Below are positions 52,763 through 60,682 of a DNA stretch of 64,000 bases, in pieces. Made by a program: the position numbers and the translations under genes. The notes under the pieces are model-generated. The model was not told where the DNA came from. It worked only from the letters and a program-made list of their open reading frames with translations, and did not search any database. The number at the start of each line of letters is the position of its first letter. The first letter of the stretch is position 1. Origin of the DNA: Sphingomonas sp. 32-62-10 (GTDB taxonomy: Bacteria > Pseudomonadota > Alphaproteobacteria > Sphingomonadales > Sphingomonadaceae); contig NCEE01000005.1 of assembly GCA_002280555.1 (NCBI GenBank), positions 1 through 64,000 on the forward strand, given 5' to 3'.

Positions 52763-52781
52763 TAATGAGAGTGATTCGCAA
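52763..52781 (-). promoter_or_regulatory. Fur-box-like site upstream of bfd-bfr
   Basis: The minus strand reads TTGCGAATCACTCTCATTA, close to the proteobacterial Fur box with its GCGAATnATTCTCATT core. It is 34 bases before the bfd ATG. An adjoining AATGATTGCG at 52779-52788 could extend the site. Control of bfd and bfr by iron through Fur is the usual arrangement. Confidence 0.65.
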
Positions 52782-52823
52782 TCATTTATTGCGTCGCATT
52801 CGCATTAATCTGCTGATGCCGGT

Positions 52824-53234
52824 CTACCGCAGTTCGCGTCGGATCATGAGCTTCAAGCCGGACCATGTGGCGTCCACCGCACATACTTTTACATCGACGA
52901 AGCCAGTTGGAAGCGCGCATTCGCGAATAACATCTTCGGTCAAATCAGTGGCGACCTTCGATGCCTTTTTGGGCCACGATACCCACAAGAAGCCGCTTGT
53001 TGTGAGCAACGGCCGGATCGTCGTAATCGCGCTCATGAGTGCAGCGCGCTCAGTCACGAAGATTTGGGCCGCTTCCATTCCCTGCACCGGTAATGAAAGA
53101 ACGCCGATGCCGTTCGCCTCTGGGGCTATTTCCGCCTTGATCTGGGCAGGCATGGAAGCATCGAACCAGACGACCATCCCAGCCTTGAAGCCCAGTTTCT
53201 TGATCAGCGGGGTGCCGGAATAGCCTGCCGTCAT
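52824..53234 (-). CDS. DUF3052 domain protein
   Basis: The 136-residue protein begins MTAGYSGTPLIKKLGFKAGMVVWF, the DUF3052 signature, and contains IFVTERAALMSAITTIRPLLTTSGFLWVSWPKKASKVATDLTEDVIRECAL. The family is found in actinobacteria and proteobacteria without a proven function. It overlaps the nitroreductase gene by four bases, so the two are cotranscribed. Confidence 0.9.
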   Translation of the reverse strand: MTAGYSGTPLIKKLGFKAGMVVWFDASMPAQIKAEIAPEANGIGVLSLPVQGMEAAQIFVTERAALMSAITTIRPLLTTSGFLWVSWPKKASKVATDLTEDVIRECALPTGFVDVKVCAVDATWSGLKLMIRRELR

Positions 53235-53911
53235 AGCCAGTTCGAAATTTGCTCGAGCGGCTTCTTGCGGAGCGCATGGAGCGGCACAGTGGCATTAGGC
53301 GCTGCATGGCCTGCGACGACGATCATCATTGCTTTTTCCGATGGCGGGCGCTGGCATACGCGGTTCAGGAAACGCATCGGATTCGGCGTGTGGGTGAGCG
53401 TGGCAATGTTTGCGGCATGGAGCGCCGCCAACAAAAAGCCGGCGGCGATGCCGACGCTCTCGTTGACATAGTAATTCTGCATATCGTCGCCGGGGTCGAT
53501 CCCGCCACGGCGCTGGCCGAATACCACGATCAGCCAAGGGGCCACTTCAAGGTAATTCTTGTCGGCATCGGTGCCGAGAGGACTGAGGGCGGCCAGCCAT
53601 TCATCGCCAGCCTTCCCCGCATAGAATGCGCGCTCTTCTTCCTCGGCTGCTGCCCGAATCGCGGTCTTGATCGCAGGAGTGCCAATGACCGCGAAGTGCC
53701 ACGGCTGGTGATTGGCGCCTGACGGCGCGGTGCCGGCTGCCTCGATTGCCGCTTCGATCAGGGCGCGGGGAACGGGCGCTTCACTGAAATAACGACAGGT
53801 CCGCCGGGTGCGGAGGTGATCGCGCAGCGCGAGCGCACGCGCGATGCGGACTTCGTCGGCTATAGTGGGAAGCCCGGGCCAGGGCATGGCAGGATGATCG
53901 ATCATCTGCAC
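53231..53911 (-). CDS. Nitroreductase-family flavoprotein
   Basis: The 226-residue protein has the nitroreductase fold: RRTCRYFSEAPVPRALIEAAIEAAGTAPSGANHQPWHFAV binds FMN, followed by GIAAGFLLAALHAANIATLTHTPNPM. The sequence is nearest to the branch that includes iodotyrosine deiodinase (PSGANxQPWxF, HTPxPMxFL). It should reduce nitro or halogenated aromatic compounds, or similar, using NAD(P)H; the substrate is unknown. Confidence 0.9.
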   Translation of the reverse strand: MQMIDHPAMPWPGLPTIADEVRIARALALRDHLRTRRTCRYFSEAPVPRALIEAAIEAAGTAPSGANHQPWHFAVIGTPAIKTAIRAAAEEEERAFYAGKAGDEWLAALSPLGTDADKNYLEVAPWLIVVFGQRRGGIDPGDDMQNYYVNESVGIAAGFLLAALHAANIATLTHTPNPMRFLNRVCQRPPSEKAMMIVVAGHAAPNATVPLHALRKKPLEQISNWL

Positions 53912-53979
53912 GTCATACGACGGTCAAAGCACACCAGACCAGCGCCAGGGTGCGATGCCGTCGCCGATAGGGTCGATAA

Positions 53980-54495
53980 TCAATCCCGCCGTGCGGCGAG
54001 TTTTGCAACCATAGCGATAGGTGCTGCCACCAAAAAGATGTGACGCAGCAACGGGCCGATGATGTCGACCGGAGTCGTTCCGGGCACACGATCGGGCCAG
54101 CGCAGTGGCAGAACGATCCAGATCATGATGAAACCGAGGATCAACCCATAGCCAAAAATGCTGATTTCGGGGGTGCTATTGACCAACGGGATGCGCGCTG
54201 CGGCGATCAGATACACCAGCACCATCACGGCAATGATTCCGAAATGGACGGCAGCGCCGATGATCAGCAATTGCTGCGGGTCGGCAATTGTTGCTGGATC
54301 GATCACGGCGGAAGCGATGGCACGCAGCACGCTCTCAGGCGTGCTACCAGCAAGATGAGCAATCCCGATCTGCCCGGCCAGATCGGCAATTCCTGCAAGC
54401 AGCGTGCCGCCGATCAGCGCCGCAATGAAGCCGACGACGCTATAGGTCGTCGGTTTTGCAGGGATATACCAGGAATTGCGCGTTGCCGTTGCCAT
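53980..54495 (-). CDS. Uncharacterised four-helix membrane protein
   Basis: The 171-residue protein begins MATATRNSWYIPAKPTTYSVVGFIAALIGG and has about four helices (LLIIGAAVHFGIIAVMVLVYLIAAA, IFGYGLILGFIMIWIVLPL, HIFLVAAPIAMVAKLAA). No motif or relative is known to me. The frame is open to 54588, but a start there would add a non-membrane segment of 31 residues. Likely an inner-membrane protein. Confidence 0.7.
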   Translation of the reverse strand: MATATRNSWYIPAKPTTYSVVGFIAALIGGTLLAGIADLAGQIGIAHLAGSTPESVLRAIASAVIDPATIADPQQLLIIGAAVHFGIIAVMVLVYLIAAARIPLVNSTPEISIFGYGLILGFIMIWIVLPLRWPDRVPGTTPVDIIGPLLRHIFLVAAPIAMVAKLAARRD

Positions 54496-54606
54496 TGTCG
54501 AACACCCCGAATCCGGCGTTAACCATATCACCGTGATCGTTTCGGGTCCAGCGAGCGACGCTGGCAGGTTGTGCCAGATCGGCAACACTTCCGAGTTTTC
54601 AGGGGG

Positions 54607-55050
54607 TCAGCGAAGCCAGCCGCGACGGTTGGCGTGCAGGGACAGCATCAGCAGGCCGACAGCAATCGCGACAACAATGGTCAGGATGACAATTTGCGGG
54701 GTGCCAAAGGCGGCAAATACGCCTTCCGTAATATCACCAATATACAGCGCAATGTAGCCAACCAGCGACATGCCAAACAGCGTGGTGGCGAGGCGCCGCC
54801 CCGCGAGGAGCAGGAAAGATCCTGCCAATCCGCCGAATACGCCGATTCCGAAAACGATGGTCATCCAGCCGGGCGGCGATGCGTAAAAATTTGCCTGGGC
54901 TGCCGTTATCCCCTTGGCCATCAGCATCGCAGGGGTTGCCGATACCTGCCCCCAGAACTGAATCACGCCGAACACATTCCAGGCAGCCCCCATTGCTGCC
55001 ACCGCGCGGATAAGGACGGACATCCGGCCCGCGCTGTCGGTTATTTGCAT
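54607..55050 (-). CDS. Small four-helix membrane protein, paralogue of 45643-46080
   Basis: The 147-residue protein begins MQITDSAGRMSVLIRAVAAMGAAWNVFGVIQFWG and has four helices (WMTIVFGIGVFGGLAGSFLLLAG, TTLFGMSLVGYIALYIG, IVILTIVVAIAVGLLML), ending RRGWLR. Layout, loop with Met/Ala/Tyr residues after helix 1 and the end match the protein at 45643-46080. GGAGAAGCGAT supports the ATG at 55050. Function unknown. Confidence 0.78.
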   Translation of the reverse strand: MQITDSAGRMSVLIRAVAAMGAAWNVFGVIQFWGQVSATPAMLMAKGITAAQANFYASPPGWMTIVFGIGVFGGLAGSFLLLAGRRLATTLFGMSLVGYIALYIGDITEGVFAAFGTPQIVILTIVVAIAVGLLMLSLHANRRGWLR

Positions 55051-55143
55051 ATCGCTTCTCCGTCCATAGGCCGATCGGATTGATCGGCTTTCAATGGCGG
55101 AGACGGACAACACGGCGTTGAATCGACAGAATCGCGCAAAAAA

Positions 55144-57360
55144 TTATGCGGCGGGCGCACCCATTAGCGCAGGGAAGAAGCCCTGATGGGCGGTACGAAG
55201 GTCAACCAGGCTGACGACATGGTCGGTCGCCGGGCATTCGATGATCAGCCGGTTGGCAATGGTGCGGCCGATCCGCTCGACATTGACGCCAGCATCGATC
55301 GACGCATGCAGAAAATCGTTCAGCAGTTCGTCGCGGACGGTCGCGACATAAAGCGCCTGATCCTCAGCGAAATAGGTGGGTGCCAGCCCATACGGCAAAG
55401 GCGCGCTGATCATCGCGCCAATGTTCCCCGCGAGCGCCATTTCGGCGATCGTGACGATCAGGCCGCCGTCGGATACATCATGTACCGCGCTGAGCGCGCC
55501 TTTTTCGATTTGCGCGCGGACGAAATCACCATTGGCGCGCTCGGCGGTCAGGTCGACGCGGGGCGGGGGACCTTCCTCTCGACCATGAAGCTCGCGCAAC
55601 CATAGCGACTGGCCGAGATGATAGGCAGGCGTACCAATGAGTACGATGACGTCGCCGGTGCCTTTAAAGGCAATCGTGGCTGATTTGGTCCAGTCGGCCA
55701 GCAACCCAACACCACCGATCGCCGGGGTTGGAAGGATGGCGCTGCCGCTGCCGTCGTCATTCTTGGTTTCGTTGTAGAGCGACACATTGCCGCTCACGAT
55801 CGGGAAATCGAGCGCGGCACAGGCCGCCGCCATGCCCTCGATACAGCCGACGAACTGACCCATGATCTCGGGCCGCTGCGGGTTGCCGAAATTCATGCAA
55901 TCGGTCGTGGCGAGCGGCTTCGCTCCGACCGCGCAAAGATTGCGATAAGCCTCTGCAATGGCCTGTTTCCCGCCCTCGACTGGATCGGCGAAGCAGTAAC
56001 GAGGCGTGCAATCGGTGGTAATGGCAAGTGCCTTGTTCGTGCCGTGGACGCGCACCACCGCGGAGTCGCCGCCGGGGGGCTGGACGGTGTCGCCGCCCAC
56101 TTTCTGGTCATATTGCTCCCAGATCCAGCGCCGGCTGGCGAGATCGGGCGAGGCCATGAGCGCAAGCAGATCGGCGGCGACATCGCTGCATTCGGGGACA
56201 TCGACCAGCGCCTTGGCAGGCGGGGTGGGCACCCATGGCCGGTCATAGGCGGGCGCATCATCGGCGAGCGGGCCGAGCGGGATGTCGGCAACCGTCTCGC
56301 CGTGATGGACGAGAACCATGCGACCGGTATCCGTCACTTCGCCGATCACCGCGAAATCCAGTTCCCATTTGCGGAAAATAGCTTCGGCGAAGTCCTCGCG
56401 GCCGGGCTTGAGGACCATCAGCATGCGCTCCTGGCTCTCGCTCAGCATCATTTCGTACGCAGTCATGCCGGTTTCGCGCTGCGGGACCTTGTCCATGTCG
56501 AGCCGGATGCCGACGCCGCCCTTCGACGCCATTTCCACCGACGAGGAAGTGAGGCCGGCGGCCCCCATGTCCTGAATGGCGACGATCGCGTCGCTCGCCA
56601 TCAGTTCCAGACACGCCTCGATCAGCAATTTCTCGGTAAATGGGTCGCCGACCTGGACCGTCGGGCGCTTTTCCTCCGAATCTTCGGAAAAATCGGCGCT
56701 GGCCATCGTTGCGCCGTGAATGCCGTCGCGTCCGGTTTTCGAGCCAACATAAACGATCGAGTTGCCGACGCCGGATGCCGCCGAATAAAAGATCTTGTCC
56801 TGATCGGCGATGCCGACCGTCATTGCGTTGACCAAGATGTTGCCGTCATAGGCCCGATGGAAATTCACCTCGCCGCCAACGGTTGGCACGCCGACGCAAT
56901 TTCCATAGCCGCCGATGCCATGGACCACGCCCGCGATCAGGTGGCGCATCTTGGGGTGATCGGGCCGCCCGAAGCGGAGCGCGTTCATGTTCGCAACCGG
57001 GCGCGCGCCCATCGTGAACACATCGCGTAAAATGCCGCCTACGCCGGTCGCGGCGCCCTGATAGGGCTCGATATAGCTCGGGTGGTTGTGGCTCTCCATC
57101 TTGAAGATCGCCGCCTGACCATCGCCGATATCGATCACGCCTGCATTTTCGCCTGGGCCGCAGATCACCTGCGGGCCAGTAGTCGGTAGTTTTTTCAGAT
57201 GGACGCGGCTCGATTTATAGCTGCAATGCTCGGACCACATCACCGAAAAGATGCCGAGCTCGGTCAGGTTCGGCTCACGCCCCATCGCGGTAAGGACGCG
57301 CTCATATTCTTCCGGGGACAGCCCGTGTTGGGCGACGATCTGCGGGGTGATGGCGCTCAT
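55144..57360 (-). CDS. purL: Phosphoribosylformylglycinamidine synthase subunit PurL
   Basis: The 738-residue protein is the small-type PurL, which with PurQ and PurS converts FGAR to FGAM in purine synthesis. It shows MWSEHCSYKSSRVHLKKLP near residue 46, GPGENAGVIDIGDGQAAIFKMESHNHPS near 78 and GVGGILRDVFTMGARPVA near 117, plus a second AIRS-like half (GGDSAVVRVHG, GNVSLYNET, DVSDGG). I chose the ATG at 57360 (MSAITPQIVAQHG); the frame is open to 57396. purQ and purS are not adjacent. Confidence 0.96.
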   Translation of the reverse strand: MSAITPQIVAQHGLSPEEYERVLTAMGREPNLTELGIFSVMWSEHCSYKSSRVHLKKLPTTGPQVICGPGENAGVIDIGDGQAAIFKMESHNHPSYIEPYQGAATGVGGILRDVFTMGARPVANMNALRFGRPDHPKMRHLIAGVVHGIGGYGNCVGVPTVGGEVNFHRAYDGNILVNAMTVGIADQDKIFYSAASGVGNSIVYVGSKTGRDGIHGATMASADFSEDSEEKRPTVQVGDPFTEKLLIEACLELMASDAIVAIQDMGAAGLTSSSVEMASKGGVGIRLDMDKVPQRETGMTAYEMMLSESQERMLMVLKPGREDFAEAIFRKWELDFAVIGEVTDTGRMVLVHHGETVADIPLGPLADDAPAYDRPWVPTPPAKALVDVPECSDVAADLLALMASPDLASRRWIWEQYDQKVGGDTVQPPGGDSAVVRVHGTNKALAITTDCTPRYCFADPVEGGKQAIAEAYRNLCAVGAKPLATTDCMNFGNPQRPEIMGQFVGCIEGMAAACAALDFPIVSGNVSLYNETKNDDGSGSAILPTPAIGGVGLLADWTKSATIAFKGTGDVIVLIGTPAYHLGQSLWLRELHGREEGPPPRVDLTAERANGDFVRAQIEKGALSAVHDVSDGGLIVTIAEMALAGNIGAMISAPLPYGLAPTYFAEDQALYVATVRDELLNDFLHASIDAGVNVERIGRTIANRLIIECPATDHVVSLVDLRTAHQGFFPALMGAPAA

Positions 57361-57615
57361 CTGCTCGCGCATAGCGCCATGCGGGCGATGCGTCACCCCC
57401 GGTTTGCAACCCTGGTGTCACCACACCTTGCTTTGACCTGATAGTTAATGCCACGAAAGCCATAGATTTAAATGATCAATAAAGATGGTCGATCATGACT
57501 AACATTGCTAGTTAATACAATATTCGGTAAAACTAAGTCATGATAAACGTCGCAAACAGCATTTAGTGACGTTTGCTTGATAATATCGCCTCGTTCGATT
57601 TTGCGAGGGGATAAC
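57361..57615. promoter_or_regulatory. AT-rich intergenic region between purL and the TPR gene
   Basis: This 255-base gap between two divergent genes is far richer in A and T than its surroundings. Two inverted repeats are visible: ATGATC/GATCAT at 57472-57496 and AAACGTC/GACGTTT at 57545-57574 (with an overlapping GCAAAC/GTTTGC pair). TAATAT at 57581-57586 could be a -10 box for the TPR gene. I see no coding sequence or RNA gene. Confidence 0.4.
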
Positions 57616-58167
57616 ATGAAACGCCAAATCACCATCGATGATGCTTGGGTATCAGACGGTTCGGAGAAGACATCTCAGCGGCTCATCAAGCCGCTTTCCT
57701 TTATACCGATGTTCGCACGGGGCGGCGACACGCTGCAGCGTCTGGCCGCCGAAGCAAAGCGCCGCCCGGACGATGCCAGTGCGTTCGAGAAGCTTGGCAT
57801 CGCCTATGCCAATGCTGGGGATCATGTCCAAGCGGCGCAGGCCCTGACCGAATCAGTGGCGATTGATCCCAGCCGAAGCCGTGCCTGGTCGGCATTAGGA
57901 GAAGCGCAGACCCGCGTCGCCGGGGCAGAGCAGGGCCCGATCCCGCATGCCGCCCGCCGATCGTTCGAACAAGCGCTGGCACTTGATCCGGAAGATGTTC
58001 GCGCACAATTCTATCTTGCGGTCGACAAGGATGCAGAGGGCGCGCGTGAGCAGGCGATAGAAGACTGGATGAATCTGCTTCGCACGGTTCGCCACGGCTC
58101 TGGCCCGGACGAAAAGATACGTGCCGCCATTTTGGCCTCGTTATCGCGCGAGATGCAGACCGACTAA
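57616..58167 (+). CDS. Tetratricopeptide repeat protein, CcmI C-terminal-like
   Basis: The 183-residue protein has TPR units between about 48 and 165 (DASAFEKLGIAYANAGDHVQAAQALTESVAIDPSRSRAWSALGEA; AARRSFEQALALDPEDVRAQFYLAVDKDAEGAREQAIEDWMNLL). The second half resembles the C-terminal TPR part of cytochrome c maturation protein CcmI/CycH, but no signal peptide or heme-maturation gene is nearby. GAGGGG supports the ATG at 57616. It may be a stand-alone protein-interaction module. Confidence 0.78.
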   Translation: MKRQITIDDAWVSDGSEKTSQRLIKPLSFIPMFARGGDTLQRLAAEAKRRPDDASAFEKLGIAYANAGDHVQAAQALTESVAIDPSRSRAWSALGEAQTRVAGAEQGPIPHAARRSFEQALALDPEDVRAQFYLAVDKDAEGAREQAIEDWMNLLRTVRHGSGPDEKIRAAILASLSREMQTD

Positions 58168-58181
58168 TCGGGCAGTCAGGT

Positions 58182-58853
58182 TCAGCCAGTCGCTGGTGCT
58201 GTGGTATGGGCACGCGGCACCAGCCAAGTGGAAAACCGCCATCCTGCCAAGGCACCGGCGAATTGAGCGATGATGAAACCGGGCGCATCCAGCGGCCGGA
58301 TTCCCGCAAAACTATCCGTCAGTGCCCGCGCGATCGTAATCGCCGGATTGGCAAAGCTCGTTGATGCGGTGAACCAGTAGCCCGCAACGATCCACAGCGC
58401 CACCAGCGCCGGCACGGCATCGGGGCGCTGGCGACTGCCAACGACGATGGTGAACAGCAAGCCAAAGGTCGCGACGAACTCCCCGATCCACTGGCCGGGA
58501 CCGGTCCGGATTTTCGACCCGAACTCGATTAGCGGCATTTCGAACATCGCGTGCACCATCAACACGCCGATGATGCCGCCCGACAGTTGTGCGAGGGTAA
58601 AGGGTAGCCAGTCACATCGTGCGCCGAGCAATATCGTCACCGCCGGATTGAAATGCGCGCCTGAAACCGGCCCCAGCAGCGTGATGAGCACATAGAGCAC
58701 GGCGCCCGTCGAAGCTGTGTTGCCGATCAGCGCGACCGCGACATTGCCACCCGCCAGCCGCTCGGCCATCACGCCCGAGCCGACAACGGTTGCGAACAAG
58801 ATCAGCGAGCCGATGAACTCCGCCGCCAGCGCACGGTTGGTCACTGGGTTCAC
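58182..58853 (-). CDS. Aquaporin-family channel of the arsenic operon
   Basis: The 223-residue MIP-family channel has six helices and both half-helix motifs, HFNPAVTI near residue 68 and SFANPAITIARA near 170. It starts at a GTG (58853) that overlaps the arsC stop as GTGA; an earlier frame start at 58886 would lie inside arsC. In Sinorhizobium meliloti a similar gene, aqpS, sits in an ars operon and lets arsenite made by ArsC leave the cell. This role fits the operon here, which has no arsB or acr3. Confidence 0.9.
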   Translation of the reverse strand: MNPVTNRALAAEFIGSLILFATVVGSGVMAERLAGGNVAVALIGNTASTGAVLYVLITLLGPVSGAHFNPAVTILLGARCDWLPFTLAQLSGGIIGVLMVHAMFEMPLIEFGSKIRTGPGQWIGEFVATFGLLFTIVVGSRQRPDAVPALVALWIVAGYWFTASTSFANPAITIARALTDSFAGIRPLDAPGFIIAQFAGALAGWRFSTWLVPRAHTTAPATG

Positions 58854-59206
58854 AAAATTTCGTGCACGGTCTCGGGCGGGCGGCAAAGCCGGACACCCTT
58901 GTCGGTTTCGACCAGCGGGCGCTGTATCAGCGCCGGATGCGCCATCATCGCGTCAAGGATCGTCGCTTCATCGGCATCCTTGAGCCCAAGGTCGGCGACC
59001 AGTTCGGCGGCCGGGGAATTGGTGGTCCGCATCGCCTGACGGTGCGTCAGCCCAGCGTCGCGGTGCAGTTGCACGAGCTTGTCGCGAGTCGGTGGGTCTT
59101 TCAGATATTCGATGACCGTCAGCTCGATTCCTGCCGTTTCCTGCAGGATCGCGACCGTGCTGCGCGAGGTGCCACAGGCCGGATTATGCCAGATCGTTGC
59201 TCTCAT
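58850..59206 (-). CDS. arsC: Arsenate reductase, glutaredoxin-type
   Basis: The 118-residue protein begins MRATIWHNPACGTSRSTVAIL, with the catalytic cysteine at residue 11, and RPLVETDKGVRLCRPPETVHEIL at the end. It is the glutathione/glutaredoxin-type ArsC that reduces arsenate to arsenite. Joined to arsI by a one-base overlap (TAATG) and to the aquaporin gene by four bases. Confidence 0.95.
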   Translation of the reverse strand: MRATIWHNPACGTSRSTVAILQETAGIELTVIEYLKDPPTRDKLVQLHRDAGLTHRQAMRTTNSPAAELVADLGLKDADEATILDAMMAHPALIQRPLVETDKGVRLCRPPETVHEIL

Positions 59207-59631
59207 TACGCGCAGCCGCAGGCCGATTTGGCGGTCAGCGCATCGATCGTCGCCGAGGTGCCATAGGTGGTCGATTCGCCCTGCGTCAGAAAGGTTTCCC
59301 AAACCACGCCTTGTGGATCGGTGATCCAACTCTTTTCGGATTTGGCATAGCAGCAGGTCGTTTCCCCTTCCTCGACGACGGGCGCATCGGCCTTGGCGAT
59401 CCGGGAATAGACTTCGGCGAGTTCGCCGGCATCCTCGACCTGGATGCCGAGATGTTCGATGCCTGCCGCAGTGCCGCGTGCTGAAATCGCAAAATTCACA
59501 CGGGGGTCATCGAGCATCCACTTGGCGTAATCGGGCTTGATCACCGTCGGCTCGGTCGCGAACAGCGTCGAGTAAAAGCCGACCGAGCGGTCGAGATCAT
59601 CGACAGCGACATGGACATGCAAGCGTTTCAT
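59206..59631 (-). CDS. arsI: ArsI/CadI-family VOC protein
   Basis: The 141-residue protein is a vicinal-oxygen-chelate dioxygenase fold: MKRLHVHVAVDDLDRSVGFYSTLFATEPTV, AGIEHLGIQVEDAGEL and EGETTCCYAKSEKSWITDPQGVVWE. The CC pair and the metal ligands (His in HVHV, His in IEHLG and Glu in WE) match ArsI, the C-As lyase that removes methyl groups from trivalent organoarsenicals, and its relative CadI. The end SACGCA adds two cysteines. It overlaps the arsR stop by four bases. Confidence 0.88.
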   Translation of the reverse strand: MKRLHVHVAVDDLDRSVGFYSTLFATEPTVIKPDYAKWMLDDPRVNFAISARGTAAGIEHLGIQVEDAGELAEVYSRIAKADAPVVEEGETTCCYAKSEKSWITDPQGVVWETFLTQGESTTYGTSATIDALTAKSACGCA

Positions 59632-59966
59632 GCGGCGTTCCTTTCGGTGGGGAGTTCGGCTTCGGCAGGCGCGCAATCTGCGCCGCCACAGCAGTTTTCG
59701 GTGAGATAGCGAACAAGCCCAGTCATCGCGGCAAAATCGGCGGTGTAGATGATGGATCGTCCGGCGCGCGTCGGCTGGATCAATCCCGCGCGCTCAAGCT
59801 GGGCCAGATGAAATGACAGCGACGATGCAGGAACCGAAAGCAACACCGCAATCTCGCCAGCCGCCAACCCCTTCGGTCCCGCCGCGACAAGCGCGCGGAA
59901 TGCAGCCAGCCGGTGTGGCTGGGCGAGTGCACTGAGCGCGGTGATGATCGGGCCCGAGTCGTTCAT
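59628..59966 (-). CDS. arsR: ArsR-family arsenic-responsive repressor
   Basis: The 112-residue protein is a winged-helix ArsR/SmtB regulator: ITALSALAQPHRLAAFRALVAAGPKGLAAGEIAVLLSVPASSLSFHLAQLERAGL. The C-terminal NCCGGADC cysteines are like those of the Acidithiobacillus-type ArsR that bind arsenite. It should repress the operon arsR-arsI-arsC-aquaporin until arsenite binds. The start MNDSGPI at 59966 lies inside a 30-base palindrome, so the mRNA may be nearly leaderless; TTG 60005 is an unlikely alternative. Confidence 0.92.
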   Translation of the reverse strand: MNDSGPIITALSALAQPHRLAAFRALVAAGPKGLAAGEIAVLLSVPASSLSFHLAQLERAGLIQPTRAGRSIIYTADFAAMTGLVRYLTENCCGGADCAPAEAELPTERNAA

Positions 59967-60005
59967 TTCGATAATTCGAATAATATCGAAATGATGAAGG
60001 GTCAA
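59964..60005 (-). promoter_or_regulatory. ars operator and promoter
   Basis: CATTTCGATA (59964-59973) and TATCGAAATG (59984-59993) form a perfect 10-base inverted repeat around ATTCGAATAA, which itself has the palindrome TTCGAA. On the minus strand TTGACC (60005-60000) and TATTCG (59982-59977), 17 bases apart, resemble -35 and -10 boxes. The palindrome covers the -10 area and the arsR start codon, as expected for an ArsR operator. Transcription would then start only a few bases before the ATG. Confidence 0.65.
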
Positions 60006-60682
60006 TGCCCCGGCTGCACTCGCAAATCACGCCCGCTCGCCATCCACCAGGCGATCGCAGCCATCAGAACATAAGCGAACAAACCCAACGGGGCCATTTC
60101 AACGGGGGGTGGATCGATGATCGTGGTTGGCTGCGGGCCGAACCAGTTGAACGCCTGCAAGCCCGCCATCACGAGCGCGAGCAGCCAGGGGCCAAACCGG
60201 CCCGCTGCTCCAGTGGCTTGGGTGCGGGACAGATACCAGGCAAGCCCGCCATAAGCGAAGAACAGCTCCAGCGGCATTTCGATCAGGGGGTAGTTCCACA
60301 GCCCAAACCCGAATTTGGGGGGAGTGCCGATGATCGTCAGATCTTGCGTATGAACGAGCAGGTCGATCACCCAGTGGGAGAGCACGACGATGCCGCCAAT
60401 CGCCGCGGTTGCTGTGCTGCGCGTCAACATCAGGATCAGGATGGCCAGCCCGACGCTCCAGGCGATCGCGCCGACCAGCGAATGCGTCCAGGGCATCCAG
60501 TACAGGTCCATCGGGTTCATCGCGGTCATGCCCGGCACCAGCCGTGCTTTCTCGATGCCTGCGATCAGGAAACCGAAAAAGCCGAAATCGATCAACTGGG
60601 CTGCGACGAACAGCGTGCCGAGCGGCGGCGCCTTGGGCTGGGTCGCCGCCACGAAAGACACGCCATAATGGCCGATGAACAT
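60002..60682 (-). CDS. Multi-pass membrane protein, metal-dependent-hydrolase-like
   Basis: The 226-residue protein begins MFIGHYGVSFVAATQPKAPPLGTLFVAAQLIDFGFF and has about six helices. Conserved HYGVSF, WMPWTHSLVGAIAW and VLSHWVIDLLVH histidines and aspartates near the membrane recall the YdjM family of membrane-bound, possibly metal-dependent hydrolases. The substrate is unknown. It overlaps the hydrolase gene upstream by one base. Its stop codon lies on the putative -35 box of arsR. Confidence 0.75.
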   Translation of the reverse strand: MFIGHYGVSFVAATQPKAPPLGTLFVAAQLIDFGFFGFLIAGIEKARLVPGMTAMNPMDLYWMPWTHSLVGAIAWSVGLAILILMLTRSTATAAIGGIVVLSHWVIDLLVHTQDLTIIGTPPKFGFGLWNYPLIEMPLELFFAYGGLAWYLSRTQATGAAGRFGPWLLALVMAGLQAFNWFGPQPTTIIDPPPVEMAPLGLFAYVLMAAIAWWMASGRDLRVQPGH

